Shown here: in pieces, positions 1 through 6,653 of the stretch
Position numbering within the stretch: position 1 is the stretch's first letter
Layout: each line of letters opens with the position of its first letter
Source of the DNA: an uncultured Bacillota bacterium
GTDB lineage: Bacteria; Bacillota_I; Bacilli_A; RF39; UBA660
Assembly (NCBI GenBank): GCA_946626905.1
Contig: CAMOVA010000031.1
Coordinates: 1 to 10,174 of the forward strand
Length of the DNA: 10,174 bases
Direction: 5' to 3'
Notes under the pieces: model-generated
Told to the model about the DNA's origin: nothing
Seen by the model: the letters and a program-made list of their open reading frames with translations, nothing else
Database searches by the model: none
Translations under genes and position numbers: made by a program

Positions 1-1214
1 CCACCATGTGGAGGACATCCATATTTAAAGAATTCTAAATAAAATTTAACATCTTTTTCTAATCCTTTTTCTTTAGCATTTTTAACAATTTCTTCATATC
101 TGTGTTCTCTTTGGGCACCAGTTGTTATTTCAACACCTCTCCAAATTAAATCATATCCTTGTAATACACCATCTTCATTTCTCATATGATAAAATGCTCT
201 TTTTTCTGCTGGATAATCTGTTACAAAAATAAATTCATGATTAAATTTTTTCTTAGCTAAAACTTTTAATTTTTTTTCTGCTTCTGTAGTTAAATCAGTT
301 TTTTCTTCTTCTGGTACTTTTAAGTTAAATTCACTTTCTAAAGTATCATATACTTCTTTTAAAGTCATTTTAGGGAAAGGAAGTGTTGGAACTACTATAT
401 CTATTCCAAATACTTCTTTTATTTTATCTCCCATTTCTTCTTTTAAATGTTTTAAACCATATGTAATCATTTCTGCTTCTAAATCCATTACATCATTATA
501 ATCTTTAATATAACTAAACTCTATATCAAAAGATGTAAATTCTGTAGCATGTCTATTAGTATTAGAATTTTCAGCTCTAAATACAGGAGCTACTTCAAAT
601 ATTCTATCCATACCTGATGCCATAGCCATTTGTTTATAGAATTGTGGTGATTGAGCTAAATAAGCTTTTGTATCAAAGTATTTTACTTCAAATACTTCAC
701 TACCTGATTCAGAAGCTGCACCTATTAACTTAGGTGTATGAATTTCAGTAAATTTATTATTATATAGATACTCTCTCATGTATTTTACTAATGTACTTTG
801 TACTTTAAATATTAAACTATTTTTTTCATTACGTAAATCAACAAAACGATAATCTAATCTAGTATCTAAATTAACTCCATTTAAATCTTTATAATTAAAT
901 GGTAATTCATCTGCACTACTTGTTACTTCAATAGAAGTTGGTACTATTTCCATTCCATTTAATTTAACTTTTGGACTATCTAATAATTTACCTTTTATAA
1001 CTACTGTTGAATCAACAGATAAATTATTAACAATTTCTACTAAATCTTTTAATGATTCATCTTCTTTTTCAATAGTAACTTGTACTTTACCTGTATTATC
1101 TTTTACTATTACAAATTGGACATATTGTAAATTACGAATATTATCAACAAAGCCATGAATTTCAACTTCTTGATCTAATTTATTCTTAAGTTCATTTATA
1201 TATGTTCTACTCAT
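1..1214 (-). CDS. aspS: Aspartyl-tRNA synthetase, archaeal/eukaryotic (short) type, 3' end cut by window edge
   Basis: This class IIb synthetase charges tRNA with aspartate in the cytoplasm. 404 codons are visible. An N-terminal OB-fold anticodon-binding domain (about residues 15-100) leads to the catalytic core, with motif 1 around TEIHTPKLIGAASESGSE (157-174), the AYLAQSPQFYKQM segment (184-196) and motif 2 FRAENSNTNRH (212-222). The bacterial GAD insertion is absent, and these motifs match archaeal/eukaryotic AspRS rather than the roughly 590-residue bacterial form. The frame leaves the window just after PPHG (401-404), so motif 3 (GFGLGxxR) and roughly 30 residues are missing from view, not deleted. 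The ATG at 1214 follows AAAGGAGG, which overlaps the hisS stop; the gap is 10 bases. In Firmicutes this type is often a non-discriminating enzyme making Asp-tRNA(Asn) for GatCAB. The OB-fold residue at the archaeal Trp/His specificity site appears to be Asp24, so specificity is unresolved. Confidence 0.93.
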   Translation of the reverse strand, partial: MSRTYINELKNKLDQEVEIHGFVDNIRNLQYVQFVIVKDNTGKVQVTIEKEDESLKDLVEIVNNLSVDSTVVIKGKLLDSPKVKLNGMEIVPTSIEVTSSADELPFNYKDLNGVNLDTRLDYRFVDLRNEKNSLIFKVQSTLVKYMREYLYNNKFTEIHTPKLIGAASESGSEVFEVKYFDTKAYLAQSPQFYKQMAMASGMDRIFEVAPVFRAENSNTNRHATEFTSFDIEFSYIKDYNDVMDLEAEMITYGLKHLKEEMGDKIKEVFGIDIVVPTLPFPKMTLKEVYDTLESEFNLKVPEEEKTDLTTEAEKKLKVLAKKKFNHEFIFVTDYPAEKRAFYHMRNEDGVLQGYDLIWRGVEITTGAQREHRYEEIVKNAKEKGLEKDVKFYLEFFKYGCPPHG

Positions 1215-1224
1215 ACATCCTCCT

Positions 1225-2496
1225 TTAATCTTCTTCTATATTATTATCTAAAAATTCTATTAATTCATCTGCAGGAATCTTATATTCCTTTTTCAATTTA
1301 TTATCCTTTATAGTTATTATTTCACTTTTTACTTCTTCATCACCTATGATGATAATATATTTTGTATTCAATCTATCAGCTTGTTTAAAATTGGCTTTCA
1401 TATTACGATTCATATAATCAATATCACAGCTAAAACCACTTAATCTTAAAGTTTGACATAAACTATATGAATAATCCATTTCTTTTTCACTCATAGGTAT
1501 TATATAAACATCTAATGTATTTATTTCCATATCTACATTTTCAGATTCTAAAGCACTCATTAATCTTTCCATTCCAAGAGCAAATCCAACTGCTTCAGTT
1601 TTAGGTCCAGATAAAGTTTCTACTAAATTATTATATCTTCCTCCGCCACATAATACGTTATTAGCACCAAAGTCTTTTATATCAGCTTCTACTTCAAAAA
1701 CAGTATTAGTATAATAATCAAGACCTCTTACTAAATTAGGATTAACAGTATATTCAATATCCATTAAATCCAAATACTTTTTAACTTCTTCAAAGTGTTT
1801 CTTTGAATCATCAGATAAATAATCTAATATTTTAGGTGCTTTATCCATACATTTTTTATCATGATCTACTTTACAATCTAAAATACGTAATGGATTCTTT
1901 TTATATCTTTTTTTACAATCTGAACATAATTCTTTTAAATGTGGTTTAAAATGTTTTAATAAAGCTTTTCTATATTTTTCTCTACTATCAGAATCTCCTA
2001 ATGAATTTATATTTACTTTTATACCTTTTAATCCTAACAAACGATATAAGTTAACAGGGATACTTATAACTTCAGCATCTAATAAAGGATTATTACTTCC
2101 AAAAACTTCTACTCCAAATTGATGAAACTCTCTAAATCTACCTGATTGTGGTCTTTCATATCTAAACATAGGACCATAATACCATTCTTTAAGAGGAACA
2201 TTTGGATCTGAATATTTTTTATTTTCAATATAACTTCTAACAATTCCAGCTGTACCTTCTGGACGTAGTGTCATATCACGATCTCCTCTATCTTTAAAGT
2301 CATAAGTTTCTTTAGAAACAATATCACTAGTTTCACCTACACCTCTATGAAATAAATTACTTGATTCAAATATTGGTGTTCTATTGTATTCATAATTATA
2401 CATTTTCATTAGTGATTCAATAACTTTTTCAACATATTTAACTTTTTTTGAATAATCTCCATATACATCATATGTACCTTTTGGTTTTTGTATCAT
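1225..2496 (-). CDS. hisS: Histidyl-tRNA synthetase
   Basis: This class II synthetase forms His-tRNA(His) as a cytoplasmic homodimer. The 423-residue length is normal. Visible signatures are TLRPEGTAGI (76-85) for ATP and histidine binding, motif 2 FRYERPQSGRFREFHQFG (111-128), the HisRS-specific motif LVRGLDYYTNTVFE (255-268), GGGRYNNL (284-291), and motif 3 AVGFALGMERL (302-312). A C-terminal anticodon-binding domain follows from about residue 328. The Cys residues at 191, 194, 208 and 216 may bind a metal, as in some bacterial HisRS, but that is inference. The ATG at 2496 follows AGGAG with 9 bases between. It lies 30 bases downstream of the second AAA+ gene and 10 bases upstream of aspS. 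The hisS-aspS pairing is classical in Firmicutes and fits control by the T-box leader at 5537-5732; a candidate internal promoter sits at 2516-2524. Confidence 0.97.
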   Translation of the reverse strand: MIQKPKGTYDVYGDYSKKVKYVEKVIESLMKMYNYEYNRTPIFESSNLFHRGVGETSDIVSKETYDFKDRGDRDMTLRPEGTAGIVRSYIENKKYSDPNVPLKEWYYGPMFRYERPQSGRFREFHQFGVEVFGSNNPLLDAEVISIPVNLYRLLGLKGIKVNINSLGDSDSREKYRKALLKHFKPHLKELCSDCKKRYKKNPLRILDCKVDHDKKCMDKAPKILDYLSDDSKKHFEEVKKYLDLMDIEYTVNPNLVRGLDYYTNTVFEVEADIKDFGANNVLCGGGRYNNLVETLSGPKTEAVGFALGMERLMSALESENVDMEINTLDVYIIPMSEKEMDYSYSLCQTLRLSGFSCDIDYMNRNMKANFKQADRLNTKYIIIIGDEEVKSEIITIKDNKLKKEYKIPADELIEFLDNNIEED

Positions 2497-2515
2497 CTAT
2501 ACCATCTCCTAATTT

Positions 2516-2524
2516 ATTATAGCA
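2516..2524 (-). promoter_or_regulatory. Candidate internal extended -10 promoter for hisS-aspS
   Basis: The minus strand reads TGCTATAAT, a perfect extended -10 (TG-n-TATAAT), in the short gap between the second AAA+ gene and hisS. There is no good -35 at 16-18 bases; that region is A-rich. The predicted start would fall at about 2509, at the hisS Shine-Dalgarno, giving a leader of around 13 bases. If active, it would supply hisS-aspS with basal expression independent of the T-box. Chance occurrence in AT-rich DNA is possible. Confidence 0.4.
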
Positions 2525-2526
2525 TA

Positions 2527-4029
2527 TTAAAACCCTATTTTTTTGACATTTTTCTTATAAACTAATGATTTATCTAAATCATCTGTAAAATCATGTAATG
2601 TTAGTGTTAATAACTTATTAATATCATCCTCATCTTTTGTATTTAAAGCATGTTTTAATAACATCTTTTGAATTAGTTTATCAATATATCTACCATTACC
2701 AAAATGTTCATTTCCTTTTGCTTCTTCTAGATGTGATATTAATTTATCTTTTAAATTTTCATCTATTTTTAAGTTCATATTTAATACTTTTGTTTCAAAA
2801 ATTTTATATAAAGATTCAACATCATAATCTTCATATTCTAAATAATATCCTATTCTTGAACTTAAACCTGGATTTAAATTCATAAATTCTTGCATTTCAT
2901 CTTTATATCCAGCAAAGATAAACACTGTATCATTTTTTTCTAAAGCTTTTAATATTTCTACTAATGCTTCATTGGCAAATTTATTACCACTTGAAGCAAG
3001 AACATAAGCTTCATCTATAAATATTACTCCACCTTGGTTTTCTTTAATTATTTTATCTGTTTTAGTAGCTGTTTGACCAACATATCCAGCAACTAAATCT
3101 TTAGGAGTAATTTCAACAAAGTTATTATTAGCAGTATAACCTATATTATATAATGCTCTACTCATAATACGAGCTACTGTTGTTTTTCCAGTTCCTGGAT
3201 TTCCTGAGAAGAACATATGTAAATTAGGTCTAGGAAGATTAGCTTTACCACTAACTTTGTTCATATAATCTAAAAATAATATTAATTCATTAAGTTCTTC
3301 TTTAACATTATCAAGCCCAATCAAATTATTTAACTCTTTAATTGGTTCATCATTTGTATCTTCTTTTTTCTTTTTAGAGTCAAGTGCGAAAAAAGCTTTT
3401 TCTGTTTTTTGATCACACACTTCATTGTTATCTAGTGGCCTAAACATAGGCTTTTCATCATTTGCTTTTTCTAAAGAATTAACATCTTTAATTAAATTAG
3501 ATAATTTATTATTTAAAGTATCATAATCTTCATTTTTAAGTAATTCCTTCATTCTTACTAAATCAGAAACAGGTAAACTTAATAATACTTCGTCCAAACT
3601 ATCATAATAAATGCTTATGTTATTAAATAAAGAATCATCTTGAATATTTGCTAATTTTTGTTCATTAGTTACTAGTACTTTAAATCTTTCATATTCTTCA
3701 TCATAAACAGCAAAATTAATCACTTGACTAATTTTACTCATATATTTACTAATTATTTCTTCTTCTGTTAATTCAGGATGATATTTCTTATACTTTGATA
3801 GATTAATAGGACAATCATAAACATATCTATCATCTGATGCCATAACACAATCATCCTTCAAACAATTAAGTGTTCTTTTAATATTTTTACCATCTTTATA
3901 TGTTAATCTCTTGAAATCAGAATTAGGATTAATTGTAGCATTTTTTATAAGACCTATTCTAACATAAACATATAAATTATCATTTATAACAAATTTACGA
4001 TATTTAGAAGCTATATAAACATCATTCAT
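2527..4029 (-). CDS. CbbX/SpoVK-family AAA+ ATPase, second tandem paralog, with unrecognised N-terminal domain
   Basis: A predicted hexameric cytoplasmic AAA+ protein-remodelling ATPase. The AAA+ module occupies about residues 235-500: Walker A GNPGTGKT (276-283), pore loop YVGQT (316-320), Walker B VIFIDEA (335-341), sensor region VFIFAGYKDEM (369-379), arginine finger in NPGLSSRIG (R392) and sensor 2 in HFGNGR (R447). This order and the NPGL-SRI motif are typical of the CbbX/SpoVK (CbxX/CfqX) family, whose members are usually about 300 residues. The first 230 residues form an extra domain I do not recognise, followed by a Lys/Asp-rich linker (217-230). It is paralogous along its whole length to the gene at 4049-5518; the core (270-397) is about 73% identical by hand count, the N-terminus much less so. 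The ATG at 4029 follows AAGGAGG; the intergenic gap is 19 bases. No catalytic residue is missing. The substrate is unknown, and RuBisCO activation is not implied. Confidence 0.88.
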   Translation of the reverse strand: MNDVYIASKYRKFVINDNLYVYVRIGLIKNATINPNSDFKRLTYKDGKNIKRTLNCLKDDCVMASDDRYVYDCPINLSKYKKYHPELTEEEIISKYMSKISQVINFAVYDEEYERFKVLVTNEQKLANIQDDSLFNNISIYYDSLDEVLLSLPVSDLVRMKELLKNEDYDTLNNKLSNLIKDVNSLEKANDEKPMFRPLDNNEVCDQKTEKAFFALDSKKKKEDTNDEPIKELNNLIGLDNVKEELNELILFLDYMNKVSGKANLPRPNLHMFFSGNPGTGKTTVARIMSRALYNIGYTANNNFVEITPKDLVAGYVGQTATKTDKIIKENQGGVIFIDEAYVLASSGNKFANEALVEILKALEKNDTVFIFAGYKDEMQEFMNLNPGLSSRIGYYLEYEDYDVESLYKIFETKVLNMNLKIDENLKDKLISHLEEAKGNEHFGNGRYIDKLIQKMLLKHALNTKDEDDINKLLTLTLHDFTDDLDKSLVYKKNVKKIGF

Positions 4030-4048
4030 ACCAAAACCTCCTTAAACA

Positions 4049-5518
4049 TTAAAACCCTAATGTTCCTTTATTCTTTTTATATACTAATTGCTTACTAACT
4101 TCATCGGTAAAATCAGTATCAGTTAATGTGATTAATTTATCTTTTCTTTTATATTTTTCAGTATTAATTGCGTGCTCTAAAATAATTTTATTAATAAGTT
4201 TATCGATATATCTACCATTACCAAAATGTTTTTCACCTGAAATAGAACTTAAATTATCTAAAACTTTATTTTTTAATGCATCTGTGATAACAAATCCCAT
4301 ATCTTCAATTTTATGTTCAAATATGTCATATAATTCATCTTTATTATAATCTTTAAAATCTAAATAGTAACCTATTCTAGAAGTAAGACCTGGATTTAAA
4401 TCCATAAAGTGTTGCATTTCATCTTTATATCCAGCAAATATAAATACTGTATCATTTTTTTCTAAAGCTTTTAAAACTTCTGCTAATGCCTCTTGAGCAA
4501 ACTCTTGAGCTTCTCCTGCAAAAGCATAAGCTTCATCTATAAATATTACTCCACCTTTATTTTTTTCAATAAATTCTGCTGCTTTAATTGCTGTTTGACC
4601 AACATATCCTGCAATTAAATCTTTTGGAGTAGTTTCAACAAATTTATTACTTTCAACATATCCCATAGAATAAAGTAATTCAGCAATAATACGAGCTACT
4701 GTTGTTTTTCCAGTCCCTGGGTTTCCAGTAAAAAACATATGTAAATTAGGTGAAATTAAATTTAATTTGTTTTTTGCCTTTTCTTTAAATAGTAAATATT
4801 TAACCAATCTATATATTTCTTCTTTTACATTAGTAAGACCAGTTAATCTATTTAGTTTTTCTAAAGCAACTGTATAATCCTTTTCAATTTCTTCTTCATC
4901 TTCTTCAGATTCTTCAAAATCAAGTTCTTCACCAATTTGTTCTTTAATCGCATCATTTACAATATTTAAATTTTCATTTAGTTTTAACAATTTGTTTTTT
5001 ACCTCTTCTAAATCAGAGTTTTGAGCTAAATTTATCAATTGTTTTATATCATTTATTTTAAATGATAACAAATTACCTTCTTCTGACTCATATGTTATTT
5101 TAAAATTAGTAAACACATCATCTTGACCTTGTAATTTAATCATTTCTTCATTAGTAAATACTATTTTTACTGTATCTGTTTCTTCATCATATAGTCCTAT
5201 AGTAACAACTTGACTTATTTCATTATCATATGCTTCATATAATTCTTCCATATTATTACATTCTGGATATAATTTCTTTAAGTCACTCAAACTAATTGGA
5301 TATCCATAACAAAATTGATCATCAGAGATCATTACATAATCACTATTCATTGATTCTAAAACAATTCTCTTTTGTTGTGAATCATAAACAACGATTTCGT
5401 CTTCATCTTTTGATGGATCTATATACACATCAGTCAGTGATTGAACTTTCTTAAATATCATTACATTATCATTTAATTCAATTTTTTGGTAAACTGTTAC
5501 CATATATTTTTCATTCAT
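4049..5518 (-). CDS. CbbX/SpoVK-family AAA+ ATPase, first tandem paralog, with unrecognised N-terminal domain
   Basis: This is the first gene behind the T-box leader. It has 489 residues with Walker A GNPGTGKT (265-272), pore loop YVGQT (305-309), Walker B VIFIDEA (324-330), arginine finger R381 in NPGLTSRIG and sensor 2 R436 in HFGNGR. All elements needed for ATP hydrolysis and threading are present. The N-terminal domain (1-195) matches its neighbour in scattered blocks, for example SDDQFCYGYPISLSDLKKLYPE-like residues at about 65-86. A strongly acidic linker (197-214, mostly Glu/Asp) replaces the neighbour's Lys-rich linker. Both proteins end in a similar tail, LVYKKN followed by four residues and GF. 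The ATG at 5518 follows AGGAGGG four bases upstream, immediately after the leader terminator. Expression should thus depend on tRNA-triggered antitermination. Its role is unknown; annotation pipelines would probably call it stage V sporulation protein K-like, but nothing here ties it to sporulation. Confidence 0.88.
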   Translation of the reverse strand: MNEKYMVTVYQKIELNDNVMIFKKVQSLTDVYIDPSKDEDEIVVYDSQQKRIVLESMNSDYVMISDDQFCYGYPISLSDLKKLYPECNNMEELYEAYDNEISQVVTIGLYDEETDTVKIVFTNEEMIKLQGQDDVFTNFKITYESEEGNLLSFKINDIKQLINLAQNSDLEEVKNKLLKLNENLNIVNDAIKEQIGEELDFEESEEDEEEIEKDYTVALEKLNRLTGLTNVKEEIYRLVKYLLFKEKAKNKLNLISPNLHMFFTGNPGTGKTTVARIIAELLYSMGYVESNKFVETTPKDLIAGYVGQTAIKAAEFIEKNKGGVIFIDEAYAFAGEAQEFAQEALAEVLKALEKNDTVFIFAGYKDEMQHFMDLNPGLTSRIGYYLDFKDYNKDELYDIFEHKIEDMGFVITDALKNKVLDNLSSISGEKHFGNGRYIDKLINKIILEHAINTEKYKRKDKLITLTDTDFTDEVSKQLVYKKNKGTLGF

Positions 5519-5536
5519 AAAACCCTCCTAATACGC

Positions 5537-5592
5537 AAAAAATCCATAATTTAAGGACGCTTTCACGTGGTACCACCTTAATTTATAGATTT
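5537..5592 (-). terminator. T-box leader intrinsic terminator
   Basis: The RNA arms AAATCTATAAATTAAGG (5592-5576) and CCTTAAATTATGGATTT (5556-5540) form a 17-position stem with one A-A mismatch and one U-G wobble, followed by six U (5542-5537). The T-box sequence and the small ACG/CGT helix lie in its apical part. The stem is the antiterminator base extended downward, not a stem made with a downstream complement. It ends 19 bases before the first AAA+ start codon. Confidence 0.75.
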
Positions 5593-5732
5593 CTATACAC
5601 TCTAACTTTTAATGGAGTTACCCAACTATCCTTAAATTTGATGTCTTCAAATCAATTGAATAAGTATTTTCACCAAACATACTCTCTCTAAAAATCAATT
5701 TAATCATACTATTTCAAACAGATATTTAATTG
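5537..5732 (-). promoter_or_regulatory. T-box riboswitch leader, predicted Asp (GAC) specifier, for the AAA+/AAA+/hisS/aspS operon
   Basis: The RNA carries the T-box sequence AAGGTGGTACCACG (5579-5566) and its partner CGTCCTT, giving an antiterminator with helices AAGG/CCTT and ACG/CGT and the 7-base bulge UGGUACC. Stem I is compact. The AGTA box (5710-5707) faces the 3' side GAA-GAC-A, with GAC at 5645-5643. The loop is closed by TTTGA/TCAAA below and AATTGA/TCAATT above. Distal elements are AGAGAG (about 5689-5684) and GGTGAAAA in an AGTAT/ATACT hairpin. The canonical register gives GAC, aspartate; CAT (His) overlaps it within GACAT. The bulge base after UGG is U, which can pair with A73 or wobble with G73 (bacterial tRNA-Asp has G73) but not with C73 of tRNA-His. 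A small stem III TAACT/AGTTA is present; there is little room for stem II. Uncharged tRNA should allow readthrough into the operon. Confidence 0.9.
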
Positions 5733-5738
5733 CCAACT

Positions 5739-5767
5739 ATAATAACACACTTTTTTAATAATTTCAA
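5739..5767 (-). promoter_or_regulatory. Sigma-A-type promoter of the T-box operon
   Basis: The -35 TTGAAA (5767-5762) and -10 TATTAT (5744-5739) are separated by exactly 17 bases. The start is predicted near 5732, just before stem I of the T-box. The -35 begins four bases after the xerC stop codon, and no terminator separates the two operons, so readthrough from trpS-xerC would also meet the T-box terminator. Confidence 0.85.
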
Positions 5768-5771
5768 CTTT

Positions 5772-6653
5772 TTATTTTTCTTTTGCTCTTGGGTGTGTTT
5801 TTAAGTAAACACTTCTAAGTCTTTCATTAGTAACATGAGTATATACTTGAGTTGTTGATAAGTTTTCATGTCCTAATAATTCTTGCACACTTTTTAAATC
5901 CGCACCATTTTCTAACATATGAGTTGCGAATGTATGACGAAGTGTATGTGGAGATACATGGAAATCTATCTCCCCTTTTTTTAATATTTTAGATATTATT
6001 AGTCTAATACCTCTATCAGTTATTTGTTTTCCATTTTTATTAAGTATTAAGTATTCGCAATTTTTATTTAAAACACTTCTACTTTCATTAATATAAAGTT
6101 CTAATAAATCACTCAAAACTTTCCCATATAAAACATATCTTTCTTTTGATCCTTTTCCAAAAATCAAGATTTTATGATCAGAAAAATTTATGTCACTCAT
6201 TTTAATGTTTATAAGTTCACTAACTCTAATACCAGTTGAATATAAAAGTTCTAAAACAACTGCATCTCTTAAACCTAAAGCAGTACTTTTATCAGGTATA
6301 TTTAAAAGTAATTCTAACTCATCATAATACAAAAAATTAGGAAGTTTTTTATCTAATTTTGGATTAGAAATTAAAATCATAGGATTTTTATCAATAACTT
6401 TTTGTAAAGTTAAATACTTATAAAAACTTCTTAAGGTACTTATATGTCTAGATATTGTCTTCTTTTCATATTTTTTATCATACATATAAGTTAAATAACT
6501 TCTAATAAATTTATAGTCTGTTTTAGAGATATCCTTACCATTTAAAAATATTTTAAATTCCTCTAAATCAGTTTTATAACTATTTATTGTATTAACTGAA
6601 TAATTTTTTTCTATATTTAAATAATTTAAAAAACTATTTATTAAATCTTCCAT
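5772..6653 (-). CDS. xerC: Tyrosine recombinase XerC
   Basis: This site-specific recombinase resolves chromosome dimers at dif, normally together with XerD. The 293 residues form an N-terminal SAM-like core-binding domain (about 1-88, starting with an EKNYSVNTINSY-type segment) and a C-terminal catalytic domain. All catalytic residues are present: R143 in STGIRVSEL, K167 in GKGSKER, H236 and R239 in PHTLRHTFATH, H262 in LLGHENLSTTQ and nucleophile Y271 in VYTHV. It ends with HPRAKEK, as in chromosomal Xer proteins. Stretches such as PNFLYYDELELL and the region around GLRDAVVLELLYSTG resemble B. subtilis CodV/XerC more than XerD, though the paralogs are hard to separate by eye. Its ATG shares one base with the trpS stop (TAATG), indicating translational coupling. 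It looks like a housekeeping enzyme rather than a mobile-element integrase: there is no att-like repeat or tRNA target nearby. Confidence 0.9.
   Translation of the reverse strand: MEDLINSFLNYLNIEKNYSVNTINSYKTDLEEFKIFLNGKDISKTDYKFIRSYLTYMYDKKYEKKTISRHISTLRSFYKYLTLQKVIDKNPMILISNPKLDKKLPNFLYYDELELLLNIPDKSTALGLRDAVVLELLYSTGIRVSELINIKMSDINFSDHKILIFGKGSKERYVLYGKVLSDLLELYINESRSVLNKNCEYLILNKNGKQITDRGIRLIISKILKKGEIDFHVSPHTLRHTFATHMLENGADLKSVQELLGHENLSTTQVYTHVTNERLRSVYLKTHPRAKEK

Noticed and set aside
2637..2885. Plus-strand open frame of 82 codons
   Set aside because: It lies wholly inside the minus-strand AAA+ gene, codes for a low-complexity Leu/Tyr/His-rich peptide and has no Shine-Dalgarno. It is an antisense shadow.
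4128..4349. Plus-strand open frame of 73 codons
   Set aside because: It is antisense to the C-terminal coding region of the other AAA+ gene, with no family resemblance and no ribosome binding site.
2527..5518. RuBisCO activase (CbbX) function for the AAA+ pair
   Set aside because: The motifs are of the CbbX family, but there are no cbb genes nearby and the N-terminal domain is different. Family membership does not give the substrate.
5567..5576. Perfect palindrome GTGGTACCAC as an operator
   Set aside because: It is part of the conserved T-box sequence (GGUGGUACC) and is explained by the riboswitch.
5519..5771. Small open reading frame or leader peptide in the longest intergenic region
   Set aside because: The region is accounted for by promoter, T-box stem I, antiterminator and terminator; no ATG with a Shine-Dalgarno and a plausible frame was seen.
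5772..6653. XerC-like protein as a phage or island integrase
   Set aside because: It is coupled to trpS, has a housekeeping Xer C-terminus and no adjacent att repeats, excisionase or cargo genes.
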